The notes under the pieces: generated by a model | The model's input: only the letters and a program-made list of their open reading frames with translations | The model's database searches: none | Told to the model about the DNA's origin: nothing | Program-made: the position numbers and the translations under genes | Shown here: piece after piece, positions 9,092 to 18,412 of the stretch | How the letters are laid out: each line of letters opens with the position of its first letter | Position numbering within the stretch: the stretch's first letter is position 1 | Assembly: GCA_002361485.1 (NCBI GenBank) | Contig: DESZ01000024.1 | Location: forward strand, 1-64,000 | DNA length: 64,000 nucleotides | Origin: Cyanobacteria bacterium UBA3301 | GTDB taxonomy: Bacteria > Cyanobacteriota > Vampirovibrionia > Gastranaerophilales > Gastranaerophilaceae | Direction of reading: 5' to 3'

Positions 9092-10957
9092 CTATACTCT
9101 GTGTTTGTCTAACAATACCATCAGAATTGATATATCAGCAGGTTTAATTCCGCCTATGCGAGAGGCTTGAGCTAATGTTTTCGGACGTATTTTAGACAAT
9201 TTATCTTTTGTTTCGGAAGATATATGTTCAAGCTTTGAATAATCTATATCGTCAGGTATTTTGAATTTTTCAAGTTTTGAACCTTGAGCAACCTGTTCTT
9301 CCTGACGCTTTAAATATCCGTCATATTTTATAAGCACTTCAATTTGTTCATAAACATCTCGCGGTATATTTAATTCATTTGTATTTTCATCAAGTTCTTT
9401 TATTATTTTATAGTTTATATTAGGGCGTTTCAAAAGTTCTGACGCTCTCATTCCGCGCTCAATATGTTCTTCATATTTCGCCAAAATTGAATTTACCTTA
9501 TCAGAGGCAGGAATTTTTAAATTCTCAAGCCGTTTTGTTTCGGCTTCTATCATTTCGAGTTTTCTATTAAATCTTTCAAACTGAGCATCATCAATCAATC
9601 CGATTTTATGTCCGATTGGCGTCAGGCGTGCATCAGCATTATCCTGTCTTAAGAGTAAACGGTATTCAGAACGTGAAGTCAACATTCTATACGGGTCTTG
9701 GATATCTTTTGTTACCAAATCATCTATTAAAGTTCCCGTGTAAGAAGAACTGCGCGACAATTCCAACATCTCGGAACCGTTTAAATAATTATAAGCATTT
9801 ATCCCTGCAACTAACCCTTGAGCGGCAGCTTCTTCATAACCGCTTGTTCCGTTTATTTGGCCACCGAAAAATAAGCCTTTTATTTTCTTTGACATTAAAG
9901 AATGTGTCGTTTGCAGTGCCGGGACATAGTCATATTCGACCGCGTAAGCAGGTTTTATCATGTGGGCATTTTCCAACCCCGGTAATGTGCGAAGCATTTT
10001 TTCCTGCACATCATACGGCAAACTTGTTGAAAAACCTTGAATATATGTTTCATAAGTTCCGAGTCCTTCAGGCTCGATAAAAATATGATGTGACGGATTT
10101 GAAGCAAATCTTACAACTTTATCCTCAATAGAAGGGCAGTATCTTGGCCCGACACCTTGTATCAAACCCTGATACATTGGTGATTTATCAAGATTTTCTT
10201 TAATAATTTTATGAGTTTGTTCATTTGTTTTTGTAAGATAACAAGGATAAGTTTTTCTTATCGGTCTGTCAGGCTTAAATGAGAAGAAATTCAATTCTTC
10301 ATCTCCAGGTTGAATAATCAATTTTGAATAATCGATAGTACGCTTATCAACACGAGCAGGAGTGCCTGTTTTTAATTTTTTTGTTTCAATTCCTAATTTA
10401 TGCAATGAATCCGACAATCCGATAGCGGCTTTTTCACCTAATCTTCCGGCACTATACGAACGCAGCCCGACAAATATACGACCTTCAAGAGAAGTTCCGG
10501 TTGTCAAAATTACCGCACGAGCCTTATATTCAACCCCGAATTCATCAATGGCACCCGTTATTTCACTATCTTTTACGGTTAATTCGGTTATACAACATTG
10601 TTTTATAAAAATATTTTCATTACTTTCAAGCAAATTGCGCATATAATTTGAATATTGAATTTTATCTGATTGCGCACGCAATGCTCTGACCGCAGGCCCT
10701 TTTGAAGAATTTAAAATTTTCATCTGCAAATAGGTAGCATCAGTAACTTCACCCATCACTCCGCCTAAAGCATCAATTTCGCGAACTAAAGTAGATTTGG
10801 CAGGACCTCCCACAGCAGGATTACAGGGTTGAAGCGCAATATTTTGAACGTTCAATGTGCATAATAACACATTCAAACCCAATTTTGCGCAAGCCAAAGC
10901 CGCTTCGCAGCCTGCATGTCCCGCGCCGACAACAATTATGTCATAAGAATTTGTCAT
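9092..10957 (-). CDS. mnmG: tRNA uridine-5-carboxymethylaminomethyl modification enzyme MnmG (GidA)
   Basis: MnmG is the FAD- and NADH-dependent partner of MnmE in modifying U34 of tRNAs. The 621 residues match the family length. Landmarks: GAGHAGCEAALA (FAD binding), CNPAVGGPAKSTLVREIDALGG, GTSLEGRIF, CPSIEDKV, GLFFGGQINGTSGYEEAAAQGL and TSRSEYRLLLRQDNAD. I chose the ATG giving MTNSYDIIVVGAG, the usual family start; in-frame alternatives are ATG at 10972 and TTG at 10990. It is third in a HIT-speE-mnmG operon. Its partner mnmE is in the window at 26965-28311. Confidence 0.97.
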   Translation of the reverse strand: MTNSYDIIVVGAGHAGCEAALACAKLGLNVLLCTLNVQNIALQPCNPAVGGPAKSTLVREIDALGGVMGEVTDATYLQMKILNSSKGPAVRALRAQSDKIQYSNYMRNLLESNENIFIKQCCITELTVKDSEITGAIDEFGVEYKARAVILTTGTSLEGRIFVGLRSYSAGRLGEKAAIGLSDSLHKLGIETKKLKTGTPARVDKRTIDYSKLIIQPGDEELNFFSFKPDRPIRKTYPCYLTKTNEQTHKIIKENLDKSPMYQGLIQGVGPRYCPSIEDKVVRFASNPSHHIFIEPEGLGTYETYIQGFSTSLPYDVQEKMLRTLPGLENAHMIKPAYAVEYDYVPALQTTHSLMSKKIKGLFFGGQINGTSGYEEAAAQGLVAGINAYNYLNGSEMLELSRSSSYTGTLIDDLVTKDIQDPYRMLTSRSEYRLLLRQDNADARLTPIGHKIGLIDDAQFERFNRKLEMIEAETKRLENLKIPASDKVNSILAKYEEHIERGMRASELLKRPNINYKIIKELDENTNELNIPRDVYEQIEVLIKYDGYLKRQEEQVAQGSKLEKFKIPDDIDYSKLEHISSETKDKLSKIRPKTLAQASRIGGIKPADISILMVLLDKHRV

Positions 10958-11015
10958 ATATCCGCTATTCATAACATTATTATATGACAAACAAAATTGA
11001 ATATACGACTTTGTA

Positions 11016-11867
11016 TTACACCAATTCCTTTAAATAGTTTGGTAATGCAAAACGCGCATAATGATAATCTTTATTGTACATTTTACAAGTCGGAATAATC
11101 TCTTTTGCTCTTTGCTCATCAAAATATTCAAGCGGTTTAACATCAACGGAGCAAAAAGCCCAAGCCCAATAGCCGCCCGGATATGTAGGCATATTTGAAG
11201 TATAAGTAGATACAATAGGGAATACCCTGTGCAGCTGCTCATACATTTTTTTAATTTCGTTATGATTAGTTACGGGCGATTCCGATTGCGCCGCCATTAT
11301 ACCGCCTTTTTTTAGTGAATTCTTGATATTAGTGTAAAATTCATCCGTAAATAACCCTTCCCCCGGTCCCATAGGATCAGTTGAGTCAATCAATATTATA
11401 TCGTATTCATCCTTTTTATCTTTGATGAATTCGATTGCATCTTCTACTTTTATTTCAACTTTAGGATTGTCTAATTCACAAGCAACAGACGGTAAAAACT
11501 TCTTTGAAGCCTCGATTACCATACCGTCAATTTCGCACAATACCACTTTTTCAACGGTTTTATGTTTTAATACCTCACGAACCGTACCGCCATCACCCCC
11601 GCCTATTACAAGGACTGATTTCGGATTAGAATGCTGCATCATAGGGATATGAGATATCATTTCGTGATAATGATATTCATCCCCTTCCGTTACCATCATT
11701 AAATCATCCAAGGTTAAAACGCGTCCAAGCATTGAATCTGATTCAAACACTTCGACTTTTTGAAAAGGTGATTGAGCAGAAAATAAAACTTCTTTAGCTT
11801 TTATTACCAGCCCAAAACCTTGCGGGGTTATCTCATGATAATATCCGTTTTCTATACCGTTTTTCAT
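11016..11867 (-). CDS. speE: Spermidine synthase (polyamine aminopropyltransferase)
   Basis: SpeE transfers an aminopropyl group from decarboxylated SAM to putrescine. The 283 residues contain the Rossmann-like SAM motif VLVIGGGDGGTVREVLKH, the acidic CEIDGMVIE strand end, and the catalytic-loop motif LIDSTDPMGPGEGLFTDEFY with the key Asp residues. The N-terminal beta domain (GRVLTLDDLMMVTEGDEYHYHEM) is also typical. It begins 5 bp after the HIT gene stop, so the two are translated from one mRNA. No speD lies in the window. Confidence 0.96.
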   Translation of the reverse strand: MKNGIENGYYHEITPQGFGLVIKAKEVLFSAQSPFQKVEVFESDSMLGRVLTLDDLMMVTEGDEYHYHEMISHIPMMQHSNPKSVLVIGGGDGGTVREVLKHKTVEKVVLCEIDGMVIEASKKFLPSVACELDNPKVEIKVEDAIEFIKDKKDEYDIILIDSTDPMGPGEGLFTDEFYTNIKNSLKKGGIMAAQSESPVTNHNEIKKMYEQLHRVFPIVSTYTSNMPTYPGGYWAWAFCSVDVKPLEYFDEQRAKEIIPTCKMYNKDYHYARFALPNYLKELV

Positions 11868-11872
11868 TATTA

Positions 11873-12190
11873 TTAATTTTCCTTTCCTAAAATATGTATG
11901 TGCAAATGAAAGACAACCTGTCCTGCCTCTTTGCCGGTATTAATATGAGTTTGATATGATTTCAAACCGATTTTTTTCGTAACATCTTTTACTGTTTGCA
12001 AAAGTTCTGCCATCAAAGCCTTATCTTCAAGTTCATTTAATGATGGAATATGCGCCTTTGGACAGACAAGCAAATGTATCGGAGCTTTTGGGTTTATATC
12101 TTTAAATACAACTGTATTTTCTGTTTCATAAACAAATTCAGTATTAAATTCTCCGTTTATAATTTTGCAAAATATACAATCTTCACTCAT
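11873..12190 (-). CDS. HIT-family (HinT-like) nucleotide-binding protein
   Basis: This 105-residue protein has the histidine triad HLHIHILG near the C-terminus and the N-terminal CIFCKIINGE motif of the HinT branch, whose cysteines often bind zinc. HinT enzymes hydrolyse purine nucleoside phosphoramidates; the physiological substrate in bacteria is not settled. The ATG has a strong AGGAGGT Shine-Dalgarno. It is the first gene of the operon with speE and mnmG. Confidence 0.93.
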   Translation of the reverse strand: MSEDCIFCKIINGEFNTEFVYETENTVVFKDINPKAPIHLLVCPKAHIPSLNELEDKALMAELLQTVKDVTKKIGLKSYQTHINTGKEAGQVVFHLHIHILGKEN

Positions 12191-12232
12191 AACATACCTC
12201 CTGCTTAATATATTAATAATAACACAAATATA

Positions 12233-13432
12233 TTATTGAAATTTGTTAAATAATTCTTCATTCTTATTTTTTAAGACATCTAAAATTTCTTTATAATTTA
12301 CTGTAACAGGGGTTATATAGGAACTATCAATAATATCTAAAAATATTTTGGCGCTATACGGTTTTTGTCCGTCCAGAAAAGCTTTTGATTTTGCAACATC
12401 TTTCCTTGCAGGGACAATCAATCCGCTTTTAGTAAATTTTTCACAAGATGATTTGGACGATAAGTATTTTACTAACTTTATCGCCTGTTGCTTATGCTTT
12501 GAAGATTTTGAAACAGCCCAGCCGGAGGCATCTAAAGGCACGACACTTTTGGCTTTATTATTTATTCGCGGGAACTCTACAATATCCCAGTCAAAATCAG
12601 CTTCTTGCCTGTATTTTGGGACTAACCAGCGCCCTGATAAATGCATACCCAAGCGTCCTTGCAAAAACAACTGTGCCATTGTTGTACTTGCTGATTCGGA
12701 TTTATACGGTGCTACATGATATTTATTTCTTAAATTTGCATACTCCGCCAATCCTTTTGCATTTTCACTTCTTTTTAGCACATCGTTTTTAAAGAAATTC
12801 AACGTATCTTCTTGAGTCCAACCACCGTACATCATCATATACGGCAAATAAAATAACGGCATTTCCTCAAATGAAATCCCAAAAACTTCAGGTAAATGAG
12901 TTAATTTTTGTGCGGTATTTAAAAATTCATCATAAGTCCAACCCGAATGAGGATATGGCACTTTATATTTATCAAAAAGATTTTTATTATAAAAAATTAC
13001 AAGATTTGAAATATCTCTTGGAATGGCATATATATCGGATTTCCAAGCTAAAGATGCTAAGGCTTTCGGGTAATATTGCTTATATTCGTTTTCCGAAATG
13101 TAAGCAGATAAGTTTTCTAAAACTCCCGCTTTTGCATATATCGGCAAATATTGATTATTCAAAAAAAGTACGTCAGGTGCTGTATTTGAAGCAAAAAGCA
13201 AATGTATTTTTTGAAAATAATTTTGCGGTATGTGCATAAAATCCACTTTTATATCCGGATTTTCTTTCTCAAAATCTGCCAAAATCGGTTTTAAAATTCC
13301 TACTTCCGATTCAGAACCCCAAGACGCAAATTGTACTACTATAGCACTGTTTTTTGAAAATTCGTTTTTAAAAAACAACCAACCAGCTATACAAAATACC
13401 AAAACAGTTAATAACAATAAAAATTTTTTCAT
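12233..13432 (-). CDS. Extracellular solute-binding protein (family 1, sugar type)
   Basis: The 399-residue protein starts with a signal-like segment (KKFLLLLTVLVFCIAGWLFF) and continues with features of ABC-importer sugar-binding proteins: ILKPILADFEKENPDIKVDF, YAIPRDISNLVIFYNKNLF, HSGWTYDEFLNTAQKL and AVSKSSKHKQQAIKLVKYLSS. It would bind an oligosaccharide or polyol outside the inner membrane. The Cys in LVFC is not in a good lipobox. No permease or ATPase genes lie next to it, so its transporter is encoded elsewhere. The ATG at 13432 begins a typical signal peptide; a GTG at 13462 would add ten residues. Confidence 0.88.
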   Translation of the reverse strand: MKKFLLLLTVLVFCIAGWLFFKNEFSKNSAIVVQFASWGSESEVGILKPILADFEKENPDIKVDFMHIPQNYFQKIHLLFASNTAPDVLFLNNQYLPIYAKAGVLENLSAYISENEYKQYYPKALASLAWKSDIYAIPRDISNLVIFYNKNLFDKYKVPYPHSGWTYDEFLNTAQKLTHLPEVFGISFEEMPLFYLPYMMMYGGWTQEDTLNFFKNDVLKRSENAKGLAEYANLRNKYHVAPYKSESASTTMAQLFLQGRLGMHLSGRWLVPKYRQEADFDWDIVEFPRINNKAKSVVPLDASGWAVSKSSKHKQQAIKLVKYLSSKSSCEKFTKSGLIVPARKDVAKSKAFLDGQKPYSAKIFLDIIDSSYITPVTVNYKEILDVLKNKNEELFNKFQ

Positions 13433-13510
13433 AATTTTATAAAAATAATGAAGGTACAACACCTGACATATTATGTTATACCTTCATTTCCTCTAACTTT
13501 CTTACCTATC

Positions 13511-15736
13511 CTAAATTTCCAATAATGTCCCGACTTTTGATTCGGATACATCAACTAATGACTTATATCCGCCTAATTTCACGATATAGACATTACCGTA
13601 ATCCAAGCGAACCTGCAACGGTTTATTTATTATTTTGTCAAACTTTTTAATCACGGTAACTTCGCCGTTAACTTCGGCAACTATTGAAGTTTCGCCATTT
13701 AAATCAACAAGGTAGATACTTTTGTCGTTATCTATTGAATATTTATCTCTTACTGCCAACTTATCGTCTGATGACGAGACAGATTCAGATGTTTTTGAAA
13801 GTTTATCTTTACCATGTTTTCTGACAGGAACCGGAGAAACCGGATTTGAAGCATTCGAGTGATTCATCGATGCCATCGGTCTTGATAATACTTCCAAAGA
13901 AGAGGCGCCGTTTTCATTTCCGACAAGGTCAAGATATTCATTTATTGAAGAGGTTGAATAAGCCTTGCGCGTATTTATTGGAGATGCATATCGATTATTT
14001 CCCGAAACCGTTTGTCGAACGGGTTGTATTCCTGAAGTGCTTGTTTTTGTTTCAGTCATATTTTCTCCCTTCGATATTTTATCATATATACTGTTTGTAC
14101 GAGCTAAATCGGATATATTCACTCTTGAGCTTAAAGAATTTCTTCTGCTCATACTTAATGCCGAATTTCTCAATTTTACAAAACGACCCTCTTTGGCAGA
14201 AGTTTTTGAAACAGTCGGTGATGTCGTTTTCAATATTGAGCGGTTGGCTTCTCTTAATGACATACTCTTTGCAAATGATTTCAATTTAACCGAATTCATT
14301 TTTTCCGTTACGGCATTTTCATCCGTGATAACATCATTTGATTTCTCTTTTATATCCATATTCAATGATGGAGTCTGAGAAAGCGCATGTTCCATTTGTG
14401 AGACAACTGCTTGTATTTGAGTTGGTTGTATTTCTTCGGATGATATTGCACTTTGAGTTGCGCCCATATTTGTAACATATGAATAATCTGAAGAAACGGA
14501 TGAATCCTTATTAAATTCTTCGGTTTTTTGAGTATAACGTTTATATTTTTCCTGCCAGCTTAAAGATTTATCTTCCATCAAGTTCTTATATTCACTTCCG
14601 CGTTTTTTGGATTGATTTATATCAAAAGCACCGAAAGATTCACGCAATTTTGATGAATTTTTTGATGCTGAATGAGTTAACTTGCCGATAATACCTGACA
14701 ATAACAAAATGCCCAAAGCAGATAATGCACCGGCAATCGGGAATATCGGTAATCCGTTTTTCTCTTTATGCGTATTATTGTTTACTGATTTTGATGCAGT
14801 ATCAGTTTTCTCATCAACTTTTGTATTATCAATTTTTGGAACAACAGTGGATTTTTCTACATTGTGATTAACCTTTGGTTCTAAATCCATAGTTCTGTTA
14901 CCGTTTTTATCAAATTGCATTTTCGGAACATTATCAGTAACATTACTATTAGCACTATTCGCAGCAGAAGAAGTCTTGGAAGCTGTAACCGGAGCTGCTA
15001 CAGGTTGAACACTCTTTTGTTGTTGCGGTTTAGCCTCAACCTTTTTAGGCGATGACTTTTGAGGTTCTTGTTTTGATACTGACGGTTTCTGTGCATTATT
15101 AACCGTTTTTTGCGCTGCTGAAGAAGGTTTTTGTACCGTCTTTTGAGGGGTTGTAGCAGGCGTTTTAGAATCCTTTACTGAAGTTTTTGCCGCTGCTGCT
15201 TTCGGGGCTGAAGTTGTAGTTTTTGTTTGAGCAGAAGGTTTTGCACTACTCGTTGTCGTATTTGTACCTTTGAAATTCTGCATTTTCTTATCAGGGTCAA
15301 ACTTGGAATTTGCAGCAATCAAGTTTTTGTAATCCTGTTGAGCCTGAGTTAACGGCGCAGTTTTCTTTGTATAAGTTTGGAATTTTACGGGTTTGGTTGT
15401 TGAAAAAGTAACTTTTGTATACCCGCCAATACCGTCATCCACATTTTTAACAGAGACATCACTTACCAAATCTTTTACCCCGCCCAAACTCGGTGCAACA
15501 GATTGTGAACCTGCTACATTTGGTAATAATACAACATATTTGTTATCCGATTTTCTGGTTACAACCGAATCAGTCGCGCCGCCTGTCGTATAAAAAGTAA
15601 CATCAACAGTATCTGAAGCTCCTGATTTTTTGATATCCATTCTGAGCAGATCATTTGAATTGTCTGCTAAACTTACACCATTCCCAATCAATATTGCCGC
15701 AAATGCAGCTATTACCATATTCTTTTTGTTAATCAT
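13511..15736 (-). CDS. Exported/membrane-anchored protein with AMIN-like N-terminal domain
   Basis: In order, the 741 residues contain a signal peptide (MVIAAFAAILIGNGVSLA), an AMIN-like beta domain (about 30-130), a long Lys/Ser/Thr/Pro/Gln-rich linker (about 150-300), one transmembrane segment (IFPIAGALSALGILLLSGII, near residue 330-350), a charged Ser-rich region and a conserved-looking C-terminal beta module (YLVDLNGETSIVAEVNGEVTV and following). AMIN domains target proteins to the periplasm, septum or peptidoglycan. The overall architecture is unfamiliar to me. The C-terminal part would be cytoplasmic if the signal peptide is cleaved and the linker is periplasmic. Confidence 0.65.
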   Translation of the reverse strand: MINKKNMVIAAFAAILIGNGVSLADNSNDLLRMDIKKSGASDTVDVTFYTTGGATDSVVTRKSDNKYVVLLPNVAGSQSVAPSLGGVKDLVSDVSVKNVDDGIGGYTKVTFSTTKPVKFQTYTKKTAPLTQAQQDYKNLIAANSKFDPDKKMQNFKGTNTTTSSAKPSAQTKTTTSAPKAAAAKTSVKDSKTPATTPQKTVQKPSSAAQKTVNNAQKPSVSKQEPQKSSPKKVEAKPQQQKSVQPVAAPVTASKTSSAANSANSNVTDNVPKMQFDKNGNRTMDLEPKVNHNVEKSTVVPKIDNTKVDEKTDTASKSVNNNTHKEKNGLPIFPIAGALSALGILLLSGIIGKLTHSASKNSSKLRESFGAFDINQSKKRGSEYKNLMEDKSLSWQEKYKRYTQKTEEFNKDSSVSSDYSYVTNMGATQSAISSEEIQPTQIQAVVSQMEHALSQTPSLNMDIKEKSNDVITDENAVTEKMNSVKLKSFAKSMSLREANRSILKTTSPTVSKTSAKEGRFVKLRNSALSMSRRNSLSSRVNISDLARTNSIYDKISKGENMTETKTSTSGIQPVRQTVSGNNRYASPINTRKAYSTSSINEYLDLVGNENGASSLEVLSRPMASMNHSNASNPVSPVPVRKHGKDKLSKTSESVSSSDDKLAVRDKYSIDNDKSIYLVDLNGETSIVAEVNGEVTVIKKFDKIINKPLQVRLDYGNVYIVKLGGYKSLVDVSESKVGTLLEI

Positions 15737-15826
15737 TTTTACCGTTTATTATTTTTACTACACTTCTATTTATATAATAACCGAGAGTAAAAAATTTTGC
15801 TAGTTTATTAAAAAATGATAACTTTA

Positions 15827-15835
15827 TGTTACAAT
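15827..15835 (+). promoter_or_regulatory. Extended -10 promoter of era, leaderless
   Basis: TGT-TACAAT is an extended -10 element. It ends 6 nt before the ATG at 15842, and there is no Shine-Dalgarno sequence. This supports the 15842 start and a leaderless mRNA. Confidence 0.55.
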
Positions 15836-15841
15836 AATTTT

Positions 15842-16729
15842 ATGAAAAGCGGTTTTGTAACAATAATAGGACGTCCCAACGTCGGTAAATCTACCCTTCT
15901 GAATCAAATACTCGGGCAGAAAATTGTTATTGCAACAGACAAAGCTCAAACAACAAGAAAACGTATTAAAGGAATCTATACAAAACCCGAAGGACAAATT
16001 GTCTTTATTGACACCCCCGGGGTTCACAGACCGCTCAATAAACTCGGAGAATTTTTGCTTGACGAAGCTAAAATTGCCGTACCTGATGCAGATTTAATAC
16101 TATTTCTCGTTGACGGTTCTGAACCCGCAGGAAAAGGCGATAAATGGATTGTTAATAATATTTTAAAAACAAATATACCCGTAATTATTGTAATGAATAA
16201 AGTTGATAAGGTTAAAAAAGCGGGGAAAATTGACGAAAATCTTTTGACATATAAAACTTTGTTTGATGAAAATGTTCCGATTGTACGAATTTCTGCAAAA
16301 ACAGGACGCAATATAGATACATTACTAAAAAACATATACAGAAAACTTCCGCACGGCGATATTTTATATCCTGAAGATGTTGTGACGGAAGAATCCATGC
16401 GTGATGTAACAGAAGAAATAATACGGGAAAAAATATTATTAAATACTTCTGATGAAATACCGCATGCCGTTGCCGTTAAAATAGAAAAATACGAAGAACA
16501 TGATGATATTGATAAGATTTATGCAACAATTTATTGCGAGCAAAAAAGTCAAAAAGGTATATTGATTGGTAAAGGCGGAAGCTTACTAAAAAAAATCGGA
16601 ACAGAAGCTCGTATTGACTTGGAAGAAATCACAGAAAAAAAAGTTTTTTTGAGTTTGGAAGTAAAAGTTGAAAAAGATTGGCGCAAAAAAGATAATATCC
16701 TAAAATCTTTCGGATACAAAGAAGAATAG
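15842..16729 (+). CDS. era: GTPase Era
   Basis: Era is an essential GTPase that binds 16S rRNA near its 3' end during 30S subunit maturation. The 295 residues have the G1 motif GRPNVGKST at 10-18, the G3 motif DTPGVH, the G4 motif NKVD and a C-terminal KH domain with KGILIGKGGSLLKKIG. I chose the ATG at 15842, since family members start M-x-SGFV and a -10 box lies 6 nt upstream; an in-frame ATG at 15815 would add nine residues overlapping the promoter. It is monocistronic and convergent with comM. Confidence 0.97.
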   Translation: MKSGFVTIIGRPNVGKSTLLNQILGQKIVIATDKAQTTRKRIKGIYTKPEGQIVFIDTPGVHRPLNKLGEFLLDEAKIAVPDADLILFLVDGSEPAGKGDKWIVNNILKTNIPVIIVMNKVDKVKKAGKIDENLLTYKTLFDENVPIVRISAKTGRNIDTLLKNIYRKLPHGDILYPEDVVTEESMRDVTEEIIREKILLNTSDEIPHAVAVKIEKYEEHDDIDKIYATIYCEQKSQKGILIGKGGSLLKKIGTEARIDLEEITEKKVFLSLEVKVEKDWRKKDNILKSFGYKEE

Positions 16730-16788
16730 GGACATTGAACATAAGAGTTAGAGGCATAGATGATTGGAAGCATAGATGCATCTAATTC

Positions 16789-18330
16789 CTATTTCCCATA
16801 GCTTTCAAGATTTATCATTCGGTATTGAAGAGCCTGCATAAGGTGTATTTGCCCTATATTTTCACTACCGTCCAAATCAGCAATAGTTCTTGCCAGTTTT
16901 AATATTCTGTCATATCTTCTGCCAGAAAGTTGGTACTTTACAATAGCGCTTTTTAAAAGCTCTTGCGATTGTTCATCTGTTTTACAATACTTTTTAATAA
17001 GCTTTGGAGTTAACTCGGAATTTGTTAAAATACCTTCGTTTTTATACCTCTCAAGTTGTATTTTTCTTGCTTTCAAAACCCGTTCTCTGATTGTAGCGGA
17101 ATCTTCTTCCGCTTTATTATAATTCATTAATTCAGACGGGGTAAGACGCGGAACATCCACTTGTAAATCTATTCTGTCTAACAACGGGCCTGACAGTTTT
17201 GATAAATATCTGCTTATTTGAAAATCAGAGCAGGTGCATTGTTTTTCTTTATCACCCAAAAATCCGCAAGGGCAAGGATTCATTGCGCCAAGTAAAATGA
17301 ATTTAGCGGGATATTTAACAGAATGTGTCGCCCTTGAAATAACTATTTCGCCGTCTTCTAAAGGTTGGCGCAAAACTTCCAATACAGCTCTCGGAAATTC
17401 TACCATCTCATCTAAAAATAAAACTCCTCGATGTGCAAGTGTTATTTCACCGGGTTTCGGGTTGCTGCCGCCACCGATTATTCCGTTTGCAGAAGCGGTA
17501 TGGTGAACGGCTCTAAAAGGCCTTTGGGTTACTAACGGTTCATCTGATTGCAACAAACCCGATACGCTGTATATTTTCGTAAGTTCAAGCGCTTCCTCCA
17601 TTTCCAACGGTGGAAGTATTGACGGGAAACACTTTGCCATCATTGTTTTACCTGAACCGGGAGAACCTGTCATAAGGATATTATGTCCGCCTGCAGCTGC
17701 AATTTCCAATGCTTTCTTCGCTTTTTGCTGCCCCTTTACTTCGCGAAAATCATTTATAAAATCTTCTTTTAATTTTGATTCCAGGTATTCACTTGCATTA
17801 ATCTTTGTTATTTTTAACGGTGCGTCCGTAAAATGAGAAACAACATCACCTAAATGATTTGCGCCGTATACATTTATGCCTTCAATTAGTGCAGCTTCTT
17901 TAACGTTTTCGGCAGGCACAATTACATTTTTTACTCCGACCTCTTTTAGTCCTAAAACCAACGGCAGCATGCCTGCAATTGGTCTTATTAAGCCATCCAG
18001 CGCCAATTCTCCGATAAATGCATAATCGTTTACTTGTTCTTGTGTTAAAACTTCTTCTTCAATCAGAATCCCTATTGCAATAGGCAAATCAAAACCTGTA
18101 CCGTTCTTTTTTATATCAGCAGGCGCAAGATTTATTACGACTTTGCGGGATGGAAACGTAAAATTGGAATTTTTAATAGCAGATTTTACCCTGTCACGCG
18201 CTTCATTAACTGCTACATCAGGCAATCCTACAATAGAAAATGCGGGCAGAGAATTTATCACATCTGTTTCTACCCAAATTTTATATGCATTTAAGCCAAT
18301 ACCCGTTGCAGTTTGTACTCTGTTTACCAT
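16789..18330 (-). CDS. comM: YifB/ComM-family Mg-chelatase-like AAA+ ATPase
   Basis: ComM-family proteins are hexameric helicases that help branch migration during natural transformation; they are also widespread in species with no proven competence. The 513 residues show an N-terminal ChlI/Lon-protease-like fold (SIVGLPDVAVNEARDRVKSA), the Walker A motif GSPGSGKTMMAK, Walker B LFLDEM, a zinc-binding CPCGFLGDKEKQCTCS insert and a C-terminal GRRYDRILKLARTIADLD. The ATG at 18330 gives the typical start; a TTG at 18360 would extend it. A TATACT hexamer ends 10 nt before the ATG, so the leader would be very short. Confidence 0.95.
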   Translation of the reverse strand: MVNRVQTATGIGLNAYKIWVETDVINSLPAFSIVGLPDVAVNEARDRVKSAIKNSNFTFPSRKVVINLAPADIKKNGTGFDLPIAIGILIEEEVLTQEQVNDYAFIGELALDGLIRPIAGMLPLVLGLKEVGVKNVIVPAENVKEAALIEGINVYGANHLGDVVSHFTDAPLKITKINASEYLESKLKEDFINDFREVKGQQKAKKALEIAAAGGHNILMTGSPGSGKTMMAKCFPSILPPLEMEEALELTKIYSVSGLLQSDEPLVTQRPFRAVHHTASANGIIGGGSNPKPGEITLAHRGVLFLDEMVEFPRAVLEVLRQPLEDGEIVISRATHSVKYPAKFILLGAMNPCPCGFLGDKEKQCTCSDFQISRYLSKLSGPLLDRIDLQVDVPRLTPSELMNYNKAEEDSATIRERVLKARKIQLERYKNEGILTNSELTPKLIKKYCKTDEQSQELLKSAIVKYQLSGRRYDRILKLARTIADLDGSENIGQIHLMQALQYRMINLESYGK

Positions 18331-18412
18331 CTTGATTTCGAGTATATCATAATATTTCAAATTTGTCTTTTATTTATCATTATGCTAAAATTCGACCATA
18401 AGAGAGGTTATT

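Noticed and set aside
9616..10080. Long plus-strand frame inside mnmG
   Set aside because: It is antisense to a well-conserved gene and shows no Shine-Dalgarno or known motif.
12871..13239. Plus-strand frame antisense to the solute-binding protein gene
   Set aside because: Shadow frame in low-GC DNA; the minus-strand protein has clear family motifs.
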